This document shows positions 27,185 to 36,809 of a stretch of 64,000 nt of DNA, piece after piece (positions within the stretch are counted from its first letter, which is position 1; each line of letters begins with the position of its first letter). Source of the DNA: Sphingomonadales bacterium (GTDB lineage: Bacteria; Pseudomonadota; Alphaproteobacteria; Sphingomonadales; Sphingomonadaceae); assembly GCA_027486895.1 (NCBI GenBank), contig JAIXOE010000060.1, positions 55,603 to 119,602 on the forward strand, in the 5' to 3' direction. The translations under genes were made by a program, and so were the position numbers. The notes beneath the pieces are model-generated. The model saw only the letters and a program-made list of their open reading frames with translations. It was not told where the DNA came from and searched no databases.

Positions 27185-28615
27185 TCAATCATCATCGATG
27201 ACCCAGCTGTCTTTGGTTCCGCCACCCTGACTTGAATTGACGACCAGCGATCCCTTGCGCAACGCAACGCGTGTGAGACCGCCCGGGGTAATGTCAATTT
27301 TGTCAGGTGAAACGAGCACAAATGGTCGCAAGTCCACATGTCGCGGGGCAAGGCCGCTGTTGGCGAAAATAGGAATGGTCGACAATGCCAAGGTGGGTTG
27401 CGCAATGTAGTTCGCGGGTTTTGCGATAAGCTTTGCGCGGAAGTCGGCCAGTTCGCGCTTGCTGGCGGCTGGGCCGACCAGCATTCCGTAGCCGCCTGAA
27501 CCATGTACTTCTTTAACGACGAGTTCCGGCAAATGGTCGAGGACATATGCCAAAGAGTCTTTTTCCGAGCAGCGCCACGTATCGACGTTCTTTAATATTG
27601 GTTTTTCGCCGGTGTAGAATTCGACGATGTCGGGCATGTAGCTGTAAATGGCTTTGTCGTCGGCGATTCCCGTGCCCGGTGCGTTCGCGATTGTGATCCG
27701 CCCCGCGCGATACAGGTCGAATATGCCCGGAATACCCAACACGGAATCAGACCGGAAAATCAACGGGTCGAGATAATCATCGTCGAGGCGGCGGTAGAGC
27801 ACGTCAATAGGCTGATAGCCCCGCGTGGTGCGCATCGCGACTCTGCCATCGACAATCCGTATGTCATGCCCTTCGACAAGTTCCGCTCCCATTTGGTCTG
27901 CGAGAAATGCATGCTCGAAATAGGCGCTGTTGTGAATGCCGGGCGTCAGGACCGCGACGACGGGATCGCCCTTGCACGCAGGCGGAGCCACGCGGCTCAA
28001 CGACGCGCGCAGGTTTTTAGGATAATCGCTGACGTTGCGTATACGAATATTGCTGAACAGTTCGGGGAACATGTTCATCATCGTTTCGCGATTTTCGAGC
28101 ATGTACGAAACGCCGGACGGCGTGCGTGCATTATCCTCAAGCACAACAAAGTCATCCGGCCCGGTGCGGACAAGATCGATGCCGACAATATGTGTGTAGA
28201 CACCGCCAGGCGGTGTGAAGCCAATCATTTGGCTTACAAACGCGTCGTTCTTTTCCAGCAGCTCAACCGGCAAGCGGCCAGCCCGGACGATTTCCTGGCG
28301 GTGGTAAATATCCTGAAGGAACGCGTTGATGGCGCGCACGCGTTGTTCAATACCGCGCGATAATTTTGTCCATTCGCGTGATGTGACGATACGCGGAATG
28401 ATGTCAAAAGGTATCAGCCGCTCTTCGGCTTCATCCTCGCCGTACACCGCAAAAGTGATGCCGGTGCGGCGGAAAAATTCTTCGGCATCGCGTGCCTTTT
28501 GCTTCAGATGTGTGCTGTCCTGTTCGGCAAACCATTTATGGTAGGCCGCATAAGCGGCGCGCGGCGACCCGTCCTCATTCAGCATTTCATCGAAGCAGGG
28601 CGGTTTTGATGCCAT
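27185..28615 (-). CDS. Circularly permuted ATP-grasp enzyme of the Anbu operon
   Basis: 476 residues of the circularly permuted ATP-grasp type-2 family. Characteristic segments are the N-terminal FFRRTGITFAVYG, GIDLVRTGPDDFVVLEDNARTPSGVSY (ATP and Mg site), VLTPGIHNSAYFEHAFLADQMGA, and HGSGGYGMLVGP near the C terminus. Such enzymes ligate a carboxylate to an amine or thiol through acyl phosphate. It is first in the Anbu operon and reads toward alpha-E, transglutaminase and Anbu. The ligated molecules are unknown. Confidence 0.94.
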   Translation of the reverse strand: MASKPPCFDEMLNEDGSPRAAYAAYHKWFAEQDSTHLKQKARDAEEFFRRTGITFAVYGEDEAEERLIPFDIIPRIVTSREWTKLSRGIEQRVRAINAFLQDIYHRQEIVRAGRLPVELLEKNDAFVSQMIGFTPPGGVYTHIVGIDLVRTGPDDFVVLEDNARTPSGVSYMLENRETMMNMFPELFSNIRIRNVSDYPKNLRASLSRVAPPACKGDPVVAVLTPGIHNSAYFEHAFLADQMGAELVEGHDIRIVDGRVAMRTTRGYQPIDVLYRRLDDDYLDPLIFRSDSVLGIPGIFDLYRAGRITIANAPGTGIADDKAIYSYMPDIVEFYTGEKPILKNVDTWRCSEKDSLAYVLDHLPELVVKEVHGSGGYGMLVGPAASKRELADFRAKLIAKPANYIAQPTLALSTIPIFANSGLAPRHVDLRPFVLVSPDKIDITPGGLTRVALRKGSLVVNSSQGGGTKDSWVIDDD

Positions 28616-28691
28616 TGCTTCAGTATCTGCCTAAAAAAAATGCAGAGAACAAGTAACTTCGCAGTTGCACAAATTTTGGGCAGCAGGCGCG

Positions 28692-28856
28692 TTAAAAGTC
28701 TATCGCCACGCCCTTCAATTCCCAATCACCATATCGCACCGGATCGAGTCTTTCGGAATCTGGCTCGGGTTCGCGATCAACGGCTTTCGGCTCGGGCACA
28801 GGCGGGCTTTTCGACAAATAGTCGGGTGCTTTGACATGTGAAGGGCGCGTGCCCAT
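28692..28856 (-). CDS. DUF1674 / SdhAF4-like small protein
   Basis: 54 residues, found by reading the minus strand between two larger genes. The product starts MGTRPSHVKAPDY, is Pro/Glu-rich in the middle, and ends DPVRYGDWELKGVAIDF. That is the conserved C-terminal signature of the DUF1674 family, related to succinate dehydrogenase assembly factor 4, which helps mature the flavinylated SdhA. A good ribosome site (AAGGAGAA) lies just upstream. It is divergent from rsmB, a neighbour it has in many alphaproteobacteria. Its function here rests on family membership. Confidence 0.85.
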   Translation of the reverse strand: MGTRPSHVKAPDYLSKSPPVPEPKAVDREPEPDSERLDPVRYGDWELKGVAIDF

Positions 28857-28981
28857 GAAGCTTCTCCTTCGAAAGCGCGTTCGGTTGTTCCCTACATTGG
28901 TGCAGATAGGCCTGATTGCAAGGTGAAGCTGACATCGAACCGCTCTTCCCTTGTTTGGCGCAGACGCCTAGTGCGCTTTGC

Positions 28982-30250
28982 ATGACTGAAGAAATTTCCG
29001 GACTTCCGACCCGACGCGCCGCATTGCGGCTGCTTGATACCGTCATGCGCATGGGCACACCGATGGATCAGGCAACGGCAAATGCGACCAAATGGCTATC
29101 GCCGCCGGACCGCGCGCTTGCCATCGCAATTGCGCAAGAAACGCTGCGCTGGTCGGTTGATCTGGACCAGCTGATTGACAGCAAAACCAAACAGCCGCTG
29201 CCGGAAGATTCCAAGGCTCGCATGGTATTGCGACTGGCGCTGGCACAAATATTGCGGCTGGGTACGCCCGCCCATGCCGCTATTGCGACCGCGCTTCCGT
29301 TGGTTGATGGCGGACCAAGGCGGCTGGTGCATGGCGTTTTGGGGTCGCTCTTGCGCGCCGAAGCTGCGCTGCCCGACCTGCCCTCGCTGCCTGAGGCAGT
29401 GATGATGCGCTGGCACCCCGCGTGGGGCGACGAGATGGTGGCAGGCGCGCAGGCAGCATTGTCAGAACCGCCGCCGCTCGATCTCGCCTTGCGCGATACG
29501 TCAGCCACGCAGGCTTGGGCCGCGCGGCTGGGCGGCGTTAGCCTGATGCCTGGCCATGTCCGCTTGCCGCGCGGCACCGCTATTGAAGAGCTTGATGGTT
29601 ATGACGAAGGCGCTTGGTGGGTTCAGGATCTTGCTGCCAGCCTTCCGGCGCGTTTGCTGGGCAACGGTGAGGGCAAGCGCGCGCTCGATTTATGTGCCGC
29701 ACCGGGTGGCAAAACCATGCAGCTTTCAGCTGCAGGCTTTACCGTCACGGCGCTTGATAACAGTGCCCGGCGTATGGACCGCCTGATGGCCAATCTCGAG
29801 CGCACGCAGCTGAATGCAGAGCGCGTGAATGCCGACGTCATGGACTGGAAACCGGCGCAATTGTTCGACGCAATTCTGCTTGATGCACCGTGCAGTGCCA
29901 CTGGCACAATGCGGCGGCATCCCGATGTTCTGCAGCGGATCGATTTGAAGGCCATCAACAATCTGGCGGCGATTCAAAGTGCAATGCTTGACCGCGCGGC
30001 AAATTGGGTGAAGCCCGGTGGGACCTTGGTCTTCGCGACCTGCTCGCTGGAACCACATGAGGGCGAGGCACAAGCAGAAGCGTTTCTTGCGCGCCATCCG
30101 GAATATACGACAATTGCGGCCACGGCAGACGAATTGCCAGCGGGGGTCGTTGCCAATGCCAACGGCCATGTCCGCACCATCCCCTCAATGCTTGCCGAGC
30201 AGGGCGGCCTTGATGGATTTTTCGTCGCCCGGTTCCTGCGGGCTGCATAG
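28982..30250 (+). CDS. rsmB: 16S rRNA m5C methyltransferase RsmB
   Basis: About 422 residues from the ATG at 28982. A 22-codon in-frame extension upstream does not look like the family and overlaps the divergent promoter region. An N-terminal NusB-like helical domain (1-130) is followed by the RsmB/RsmF methyltransferase fold. The SAM loop is LDLCAAPGGKTMQL. The two catalytic cysteines are in DAPCSATGTMRRHPDV and FATCSLEPHEGE. It modifies C967 of 16S rRNA in E. coli. It leads a same-strand series with a GNAT gene, rpe and purH. Confidence 0.94.
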   Translation: MTEEISGLPTRRAALRLLDTVMRMGTPMDQATANATKWLSPPDRALAIAIAQETLRWSVDLDQLIDSKTKQPLPEDSKARMVLRLALAQILRLGTPAHAAIATALPLVDGGPRRLVHGVLGSLLRAEAALPDLPSLPEAVMMRWHPAWGDEMVAGAQAALSEPPPLDLALRDTSATQAWAARLGGVSLMPGHVRLPRGTAIEELDGYDEGAWWVQDLAASLPARLLGNGEGKRALDLCAAPGGKTMQLSAAGFTVTALDNSARRMDRLMANLERTQLNAERVNADVMDWKPAQLFDAILLDAPCSATGTMRRHPDVLQRIDLKAINNLAAIQSAMLDRAANWVKPGGTLVFATCSLEPHEGEAQAEAFLARHPEYTTIAATADELPAGVVANANGHVRTIPSMLAEQGGLDGFFVARFLRAA

Positions 30251-30259
30251 GTTTCGGTC

Positions 30260-30790
30260 ATGAAGGTTCCGACGCTTGTCACCGAACGTCTCTCGATTGA
30301 GCCTATGACACGTGCGCATTGGGAAGATTATGCCGCGGCGTGGGCTGACCCCCGAATGACGGCGTTTATCGGCGGCGAACCGCGCAGCCGCAATACAAGC
30401 TGGGCCAAAATGCTTCAGGGCATCGGCATGTGGTCGCTGTTCGGTTACGGCTATTGGGCTTTTGTCGAGCGCGCCAGCGGACGCTTTGTTGGTAATGGCG
30501 GGCTCGCGCAGTTTGAACGCGGTATCAACGAACTTGAAGGCTTTCCGGAGGCTGGCTGGGCATTCACGCCTGATGCTTGGGGAAAAGGTTATGCGACCGA
30601 GACGATGACCGCAATACTGGGCTGGGCAGATGCAAAAGAGTTGGGTGAAATCCGCTGCATCATCGACCGTGGAAACATAGCGTCACATAAGGTCGCGGCG
30701 AAGCTTGGATTCACCAAATTTGCTGAGTCACATGATGTGATCGGCGACCTGTTCGTTTACCGCCGTGAGCCGCGCCAAAGCTTGCGATAA
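30260..30790 (+). CDS. GNAT-family N-acetyltransferase (RimJ/RimL-like)
   Basis: 176 residues. Typical RimJ/L opening VTERLSIEPMTRAHWEDYA, with GWAFTPDAWGKGYATETMTAIL as the acetyl-CoA binding loop and NIASHKVAAKLGFT as the final conserved element. The substrate could be a protein N-terminus or a small molecule. It starts 9 bases after rsmB, so the two are probably co-transcribed. Confidence 0.9.
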   Translation: MKVPTLVTERLSIEPMTRAHWEDYAAAWADPRMTAFIGGEPRSRNTSWAKMLQGIGMWSLFGYGYWAFVERASGRFVGNGGLAQFERGINELEGFPEAGWAFTPDAWGKGYATETMTAILGWADAKELGEIRCIIDRGNIASHKVAAKLGFTKFAESHDVIGDLFVYRREPRQSLR

Positions 30791-30850
30791 GCTGTGCATA
30801 ACGCCGCTCGTCAGCTTGCCCATGCGCAGTCCAGCGGCTAAGCGCAATAT

Positions 30851-31513
30851 ATGACCAACGCCATCCGCATTGCGCCCTCGATTTTGTCTGCTGACTTTGC
30901 CCGATTGGGTGAAGAAGTCCGGGCAATTGATGCCGCCGGATGTGACTGGATCCATGTCGATGTCATGGACGGCCATTTTGTGCCGAACATCACAATTGGC
31001 CCTGCTGTTGTAAAGGCACTTCGCCCGCACAGCGCGAAACCGTTTGATGTGCATTTGATGATTTCACCGGTCGATCAATATGTGCAGGATTTTGCCGATG
31101 CGGGCGCGGATATCATTTCGTTCCATCCCGAAGCCGGGCCGCATCCGCATCGCACCGTCCAGTTGATCAAGTCGCTGGGTAAAATGGCGGGTATTGTGCT
31201 TAACCCGCATACGCCGGCCAAGATGCTCGATTATCTGATCGATGAAATTGACCTTGTATTGGTGATGAGTGTGAACCCCGGTTTTGGCGGTCAAAGTTTC
31301 ATTTCAAGCCAGTTGCGCAAAATCGAGGCCATCCGCAAAATGATCGACAAAACCGGCCGTGATATCCGGCTTGAGGTGGACGGCGGCATCACGACGGAAA
31401 CGGCGCCACTGGCCATTTCGGCAGGCGCGGATACGCTTGTTGCGGGCACGGCAACTTTCAAGGGTGGCGCAGGTCAATATGCGGCCAACATTCTGGCGCT
31501 GAGGGGTGAATGA
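30851..31513 (+). CDS. rpe: Ribulose-phosphate 3-epimerase
   Basis: 220-residue TIM barrel interconverting ribulose 5-phosphate and xylulose 5-phosphate. Metal and catalytic motifs are seen: [51 protein letters not shown] and EVDGGI. The stop overlaps the next gene's start by 4 bases (ATGA), which couples it to a heparinase-family gene. Confidence 0.97.
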   Translation: MTNAIRIAPSILSADFARLGEEVRAIDAAGCDWIHVDVMDGHFVPNITIGPAVVKALRPHSAKPFDVHLMISPVDQYVQDFADAGADIISFHPEAGPHPHRTVQLIKSLGKMAGIVLNPHTPAKMLDYLIDEIDLVLVMSVNPGFGGQSFISSQLRKIEAIRKMIDKTGRDIRLEVDGGITTETAPLAISAGADTLVAGTATFKGGAGQYAANILALRGE

Positions 31514-33228
31514 CCGGCGGCGATGAAGGCGATAATGAACAGCGGCAGACGGCGTTGATCGTCAGGCCCCAAGGCGCGGGCCAAAATCTACTCGAGCGGC
31601 TTTCCCTCGAATTTTACAAGTTAACATGGCGGACCCCGCTGCATAGCGGTCGGCTCAAGGGCAAGGTTCCCCTGCGTTTGCTCGCAGTGCCCAATGATCC
31701 TCTGACGGGAGATGCGGCACGCGGCCAGGCGCTACGCATGGGCAAATTCCATTATCAGGGATTTGAACAGGCTTTCGATCGGTTGGATTATGAAAAGCTC
31801 GCGCTCCCGCCGTCGCTGACCGATTATATTCACCGATTTGATTGGTTGCGTGATTTGTCCGTAGCGACCAATCGCGGTGAAGGCGCGCCCGTTGCAGCGC
31901 AAATTGCCGATGCATGGTTGCTGGCCAATGGCATGAAGACGCGAGAGCCGGCATGGCGCGTCGACAATTGTGCGTGGCGATTGTTGAACATGGCAGCCGG
32001 ATCGCCGTTTCTGCTGAGCAGCGCTGACCCCATTTACCGTTCGCGGGTGATCAACCATTTTGCCCGGACTGCGCGTCATCTCGATCAGACAGCCCCGCGT
32101 GCGCAAAGCCATTTTGGAAAGACCGTTGGCTGGGCAGGCGTTGTGGCCGCGTCGCTGTTGTTGCCGGAGGGCAAGGCGCGCCGGGCAGTCGGCGAGAATG
32201 GCTTGGCGGAATCGCTGCAGGCTACCATTTTCCCCGATGGCGGCGTTGTTTCGCGCTCACCGGTTCAACTCATGGAATTGATCGGCCTGCTAAGCTTGCT
32301 CAAGCAATGCTATTCGGCGCGCAGCGAGATGGCGCCGATATTCCTGCTCGAAGCACTTGGCCGTGCCGTGCCTGCGTTACTTGGCCTCACCCATGCCGAT
32401 GGTGGCCTTGGTGCGTGGCAAGGGTCGGCGCATATTGGTGCTGAATATATCGATGCGCTGGTGGCGGCCAGCGAAGTGCGTGCGCGACCACATCGGCAAG
32501 CGCTTGATTGGGGCTACCAGCGCGTTTCTGCGGGCAAGTCCGTGCTGCTGCTTGATGCAGGCCCTCCGCCGTTAGCGCGTCAGTCCGCATCGGGCTGTGC
32601 TTCGACGCTCGCATTTGAACTGTCGCACGGTGGGCAGCGCGTCATTGTTAATTGCGGCGGTGCAGCCCTTGTCGGCGCAACAATCCCGGCGGCTTTGGCG
32701 CGGGGGCTTCGGACCACTGCGGCGCATTCGACATTATGCGTGAACGACACCAACTCGACGGCAATTCTGCCTGGCGGCCAGCTGGGCAAAGGTGTTCTTG
32801 AAGTGGGGCTCGAACGCCGCGATATTGATCAGGCAACGCGTATTGAGGCAAGCCATGACGGATACGTCCGAAGTTTTGGCTATAGTCACTCGCGACTATT
32901 GATCCTGCGTTCCGACGGCATGGATCTGCGCGGAGAAGATACTTTGCTCCCGCAGGGCAAGCCAAAAGAAGGCATGCCGGTGCATGTGCGTTTCCACCTT
33001 GGGCCAGAAATCGAGATCGTAGATTCCGATAATCCGCAAGCGGCGCTTTTGCGGATGGCAGACGGCAGCAATTGGGCATTTGTTGCTTCAGGTGGCGCAT
33101 TATCTGTGGATGACAGCCTCTGGGTTGACCAAAATGGTCGTCCCCACCCAACCCGCCAACTTGTGATTGCCACGGACACTGGTAAAGGCGGCCTCACCAT
33201 CGGCTGGCAGCTCCGCCATTTAGGATAA
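31510..33228 (+). CDS. Heparinase II/III-family protein, substrate unknown
   Basis: 572 residues. A helical toroid-like N-terminal half (about 1-330) and a beta-rich C-terminal heparinase II/III domain (about 340-560, RVIVNCGG... [15 protein letters not shown]) match the architecture of this family. There is no signal peptide, so the protein appears cytoplasmic, unlike classical secreted lyases. It lies between rpe and purH, an arrangement common in alphaproteobacteria. Whether it cleaves any polysaccharide is not known. Confidence 0.85.
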   Translation: MTGGDEGDNEQRQTALIVRPQGAGQNLLERLSLEFYKLTWRTPLHSGRLKGKVPLRLLAVPNDPLTGDAARGQALRMGKFHYQGFEQAFDRLDYEKLALPPSLTDYIHRFDWLRDLSVATNRGEGAPVAAQIADAWLLANGMKTREPAWRVDNCAWRLLNMAAGSPFLLSSADPIYRSRVINHFARTARHLDQTAPRAQSHFGKTVGWAGVVAASLLLPEGKARRAVGENGLAESLQATIFPDGGVVSRSPVQLMELIGLLSLLKQCYSARSEMAPIFLLEALGRAVPALLGLTHADGGLGAWQGSAHIGAEYIDALVAASEVRARPHRQALDWGYQRVSAGKSVLLLDAGPPPLARQSASGCASTLAFELSHGGQRVIVNCGGAALVGATIPAALARGLRTTAAHSTLCVNDTNSTAILPGGQLGKGVLEVGLERRDIDQATRIEASHDGYVRSFGYSHSRLLILRSDGMDLRGEDTLLPQGKPKEGMPVHVRFHLGPEIEIVDSDNPQAALLRMADGSNWAFVASGGALSVDDSLWVDQNGRPHPTRQLVIATDTGKGGLTIGWQLRHLG

Positions 33229-33232
33229 ATTT

Positions 33233-34822
33233 ATGCAAGACGTCGTCATTAAGCGTGCCCTGTTATCGGTCTCGGACAAGGCGGGACTGGTTGAACTTGG
33301 GCATGCTTTGGCCGCGCGCCATGTGGAACTGGTCTCAACAGGTGGCACAGCGAAGACGCTGCGCGATGCAGGGCTTCAGGTGAAGGACATCAGCGAACTC
33401 ACCGGCTTTCCCGAAATGATGGATGGCCGCGTCAAAACGCTTCATCCAAAAGTGCATGGCGGCTTGCTTGCCGTCCGCGACAATGCCGAGCACGCAGCAT
33501 CCATGAAAGAGCATGACATTGGCGCAATCGACCTCGTCGTGGTCAACCTTTATCCCTTTGCCCAAACCGTTGCCAAAGGCGCGTCGCGGGATGAAATTAT
33601 CGAGAATATCGATATTGGCGGGCCGTCGATGGTACGCAGCGCAGCGAAGAACCACGCGTTTGTAACGATCGTCACTGACCCTGGCGATTATGATAATCTG
33701 ATTGCCGAACTTGAAGAAAGCGGCGGCAAGACCAGCTATGAATTCCGCCGTAAATGTGCGGCCAAAGCCTATTCGGCGACAGCGGCCTATGACAGCATGA
33801 TTAGCCAATGGTTCGCTTTCGCCGATCAGCAGCAGGTCTTCCCTGACATGCTGGCGGTAAACGGCAATCGCGAAACCGAATTGCGCTATGGCGAAAATCC
33901 GCATCAGCGCGCGGCGCTCTATTTGCCAGTCGGTCCACATGGATCAGGGATTGCCCAAGCCGAGCAGGTGCAGGGCAAAGAGCTTTCCTATAACAATTAT
34001 AACGATGCTGATGCTGCGCTTGAACTGGTTAGCGAGTTTCGCGATGGCCCGCCTACCGTGGTCATCGTCAAGCACGCCAACCCATGCGGCGTGGCAACCG
34101 GCGACACGTTGATCGACGCGTATCGGGCGGCGCTCGAGTGCGACAGCGTGTCAGCATTTGGCGGCATCGTTGCGGTTAACCGTCCTCTGGACGGCGCAAC
34201 TGCCGAAGCGATTACCGAGATCTTCACTGAAGTCGTCGCCGCACCATCGGCCGATGATGCCGCAAGGGCGGTGTTCGCAAAGAAAAAGAATTTGCGGCTT
34301 TTGTTGACGGGCGATCTGCCCGATCCAACGCGCGAAGGACTTTCGATAAAGCCAATCACCGGCGGCTTGCTTGTGCAGTCGCGTGACAATGGCCATGTCG
34401 CGGATAGTGATTTCAAGGTTGTGACAAAGCGCGCACCTTCTGCGCAGGAATTAGCCGACTGCCGCTTTGCCTGGACCGTGGCCAAGCATGTGAAGTCGAA
34501 CGCGATTGTCTATGCCAAGGATGGTGCAACGGCAGGTATTGGCGCAGGCCAAATGAACCGACGCGACAGCGCGCGCATCGCAGCGATCAAGGCAAAGGAA
34601 GCTGCGGAGACTTATGGATGGGCAGCGCCCCGTACCGTAGGTTCGGCCGTGGCGTCAGACGCGTTTTTCCCGTTTGCCGATGGACTGCTTGCTGCTGCCG
34701 AAGCAGGCGCAACGGCGGTTATTCAGCCGGGCGGTTCGATGCGTGATGACGAAGTTATTGCGGCTGCTGATGATGCCGGCTTGGCCATGGTCTTTACTGG
34801 CATGCGCCACTTCCGGCATTGA
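33233..34822 (+). CDS. purH: Bifunctional AICAR formyltransferase / IMP cyclohydrolase
   Basis: Last two steps of de novo purine synthesis. 529 residues: an N-terminal MGS-like cyclohydrolase domain (about 1-150, [28 protein letters not shown]) and the formyltransferase domain with [24 protein letters not shown] and a C-terminal FFPFADGL...[14 protein letters not shown]. It is the terminal gene of the rsmB series and is followed by a palindromic repeat. Confidence 0.98.
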   Translation: MQDVVIKRALLSVSDKAGLVELGHALAARHVELVSTGGTAKTLRDAGLQVKDISELTGFPEMMDGRVKTLHPKVHGGLLAVRDNAEHAASMKEHDIGAIDLVVVNLYPFAQTVAKGASRDEIIENIDIGGPSMVRSAAKNHAFVTIVTDPGDYDNLIAELEESGGKTSYEFRRKCAAKAYSATAAYDSMISQWFAFADQQQVFPDMLAVNGNRETELRYGENPHQRAALYLPVGPHGSGIAQAEQVQGKELSYNNYNDADAALELVSEFRDGPPTVVIVKHANPCGVATGDTLIDAYRAALECDSVSAFGGIVAVNRPLDGATAEAITEIFTEVVAAPSADDAARAVFAKKKNLRLLLTGDLPDPTREGLSIKPITGGLLVQSRDNGHVADSDFKVVTKRAPSAQELADCRFAWTVAKHVKSNAIVYAKDGATAGIGAGQMNRRDSARIAAIKAKEAAETYGWAAPRTVGSAVASDAFFPFADGLLAAAEAGATAVIQPGGSMRDDEVIAAADDAGLAMVFTGMRHFRH

Positions 34823-34829
34823 TCGGAAT

Positions 34830-34862
34830 GCCGTCATGTTGAAACCAGTTCAACATGACGGC
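34830..34862. repeat. Palindromic repeat, perfect 14-bp arms, downstream of purH
   Basis: Arms GCCGTCATGTTGAA (34830-34843) and TTCAACATGACGGC (34849-34862) pair perfectly around a 5-base loop. It lies between the purH stop and the end of the converging helicase gene. It lacks a strong T-run. It resembles dispersed REP-like palindromes of sphingomonads (GTCATG...CATGAC type) and may also act as a terminator or messenger-end structure. Confidence 0.75.
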
Positions 34863-34871
34863 CTCTGATAT

Positions 34872-36413
34872 TTAACCAGCGCGTTTTACCGGGCCACGGA
34901 AGTTTCCGTTACCGCCCTTTTTAGGGCCGTAATTCCGGGCAGGTGCCCCTGGATCACGACGGTTTTCGCTGCGGGCGGCAAATGCGCGGTCCGCAGTCGG
35001 ACGACGCTCACCACTGGCTGCATTGTCATTACGCGGGCGTGCATCGCGGCTACCTTCACGGCTGCCGTCACGTGGACCGATGGCTGGTTGCCAGCCGCCC
35101 TGAGGAGCGTGTGTCCGGTTGCGGGTTTCACCGTTCAAGCCAGTGCCACCATTGTTGCCGCCAAGTTTCTTGCCAGCATAGTTCGTACGACCGCCACCGG
35201 GTTGACCACCGCCGCGACCACCACGGGCCTGTTGCGGCTTCTTGTCTGCAACGGGGGGTGGCAATGCAGCAACTGCGGCACGGAAGCCGTCTGGAAGACC
35301 AAGCGTCATGGCGCGTACGCCAGTCAAACGCTCAATATCCTTCATATAGCCACGCTCATCACCAGCAACGAAGCTCATCGCGATGCCTTCACGGCCCGCA
35401 CGTGCGGTACGACCAATGCGGTGTACATATTGCTCAGGCACATTTGGCAGTTCGAAGTTGAACACATGGCTTACGCCGGGAACGTCAATACCGCGCGCCG
35501 CAATGTCAGTTGCGACGAGGATTTTGATCTTGCCGTCACGAAATGCCTGCAGCGCAGCGGTACGCTGGCCTTGGCTCTTGTTGCCGTGAATTGCGGCTGA
35601 TTGAATGCCAGCACCAGCAAGCCCACGCACAACGCGGTCAGCGCCATGCTTGGTGCGCGTGAACACGAGCGCACGGTCAATCTCTTCGCTCTGCAGCTTG
35701 AGCGTCAGCAGTGTCTGCTTTTCGCGCTGTTCAACAAAAGTCACGAATTGCTCAACGCGCTCTGCAGTGGTTGACGCAGGGGCGACCGAAACACGGACGG
35801 GATTGTTCAGGAAGCGGTTCCCCAGTTCAGCAATCGCCTTTGGCATGGTTGCCGAGAAGAACAATGTCTGACGCTGCTTTGGCAGCAACTGGTCAATACG
35901 CTTCAATGCGTGGATGAAACCAAGGTCCATCATCTGGTCTGCTTCATCAAGGACGAAGATTTCAACGTCCTTCAAGGTCACCGCGCGCTGCTCGATCAAA
36001 TCGATGAGACGGCCAGGTGTGGCAACGAGGATGTCAACGCCGCCAGCGAGGCGCTTTTTCTGGCTGAAAATTGGCATGCCGCCAAAGACGCAATCAACCT
36101 TCAGGCCAAGGAACTTGCCATAGGTCCGGAAGCTATCGGCGATCTGCGCAGCAAGTTCGCGGGTTGGCGACAATACCAGCATGCGGCAGCTATATGGCTG
36201 GCGCGCTTTTGGCTTGGTTGCGAAATGGTGAAGCGATGGCAAAGCAAACGCAGCGGTCTTGCCGGTGCCGGTTTGCGCAATACCGCAAAGGTCGCGCCCT
36301 TGAAGCAAGGGCGGGATCGATTGTTGCTGGATCGGTGTAGGGGTATCATATCCAGCGGCTTCAAGCGCCTTAAGGATAGGTTGGGCAAGGCCCAGGTCTT
36401 GGAAAAAAGACAT
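34872..36413 (-). CDS. rhlE: DEAD-box RNA helicase, RhlE-like
   Basis: 513 residues. Q motif FQDLGLAQPILKALEAAGYDTPTPIQ, motif I AQTGTGKT, motif II DEAD, motif III SAT and motif VI HRIGRTARAGREG are all present in order. The last 130 or so residues are a low-complexity Gly/Arg/Asn-rich tail typical of RNA-binding RhlE extensions. The role is ribosome assembly or RNA turnover, often cold-responsive. It converges with purH, and a 396-base gap lies upstream. Confidence 0.95.
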   Translation of the reverse strand: MSFFQDLGLAQPILKALEAAGYDTPTPIQQQSIPPLLQGRDLCGIAQTGTGKTAAFALPSLHHFATKPKARQPYSCRMLVLSPTRELAAQIADSFRTYGKFLGLKVDCVFGGMPIFSQKKRLAGGVDILVATPGRLIDLIEQRAVTLKDVEIFVLDEADQMMDLGFIHALKRIDQLLPKQRQTLFFSATMPKAIAELGNRFLNNPVRVSVAPASTTAERVEQFVTFVEQREKQTLLTLKLQSEEIDRALVFTRTKHGADRVVRGLAGAGIQSAAIHGNKSQGQRTAALQAFRDGKIKILVATDIAARGIDVPGVSHVFNFELPNVPEQYVHRIGRTARAGREGIAMSFVAGDERGYMKDIERLTGVRAMTLGLPDGFRAAVAALPPPVADKKPQQARGGRGGGQPGGGRTNYAGKKLGGNNGGTGLNGETRNRTHAPQGGWQPAIGPRDGSREGSRDARPRNDNAASGERRPTADRAFAARSENRRDPGAPARNYGPKKGGNGNFRGPVKRAG

Positions 36414-36809
36414 ATATATACTTTCAAATAGTCGTCACAGCCCGATTAAGCGCTCCTTTTGTCAGGATCGCACAGGCGCAACAGCAGTTGTTCGGGAGCA
36501 GCTTATGCCGACCCGTTGGAAACAACCCTGCGTGATATGGGAAGCCTCTAAGCTTACGCATCTTGTTCGATTGGCGGAGCCACTTATTGCGGCCCTCACG
36601 CTGCCAATACTGCGGCGGTATCGTCCGCTCGCCTCATGCGCTTGGCGGGCTATTGGCTTAATAAGGCATCAAAAGCAAGTTATTTGTTCTTTTGCGCAAT
36701 AATCAGTCGCGACAACCGCGCGTGCAATGACAGTTCGTAACCCCTCGTTAACCATCTATTAGGGCATTTCGTTCACAGATTTCCCCAGAGCTTCTCTCAG
36801 GGGGAAATT
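36414..36809. other. Intergenic region between divergent rhlE and FAD-oxidoreductase genes
   Basis: About 400 bases without a convincing gene. A 65-codon plus-strand frame at 36505-36702 has no recognisable features and no good ribosome site. The region should hold the promoters of both divergent genes and possibly a long leader for rhlE. Near its right end CCCCAGAG can pair with CTCT..GGGG just upstream of the start at 36810, overlapping the ribosome site GGGGAA (36801-36806). No other structure was seen. Confidence 0.5.

Noticed and set aside
28640..28834. 64-codon plus-strand frame near rsmB
   Set aside because: It overlaps the minus-strand DUF1674 gene, whose C-terminal signature and ribosome site are convincing.
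36505..36702. Possible 65-residue gene in the gap before the FAD oxidoreductase gene
   Set aside because: No ribosome site, no recognisable features and Arg/Trp-rich odd composition; kept as intergenic.
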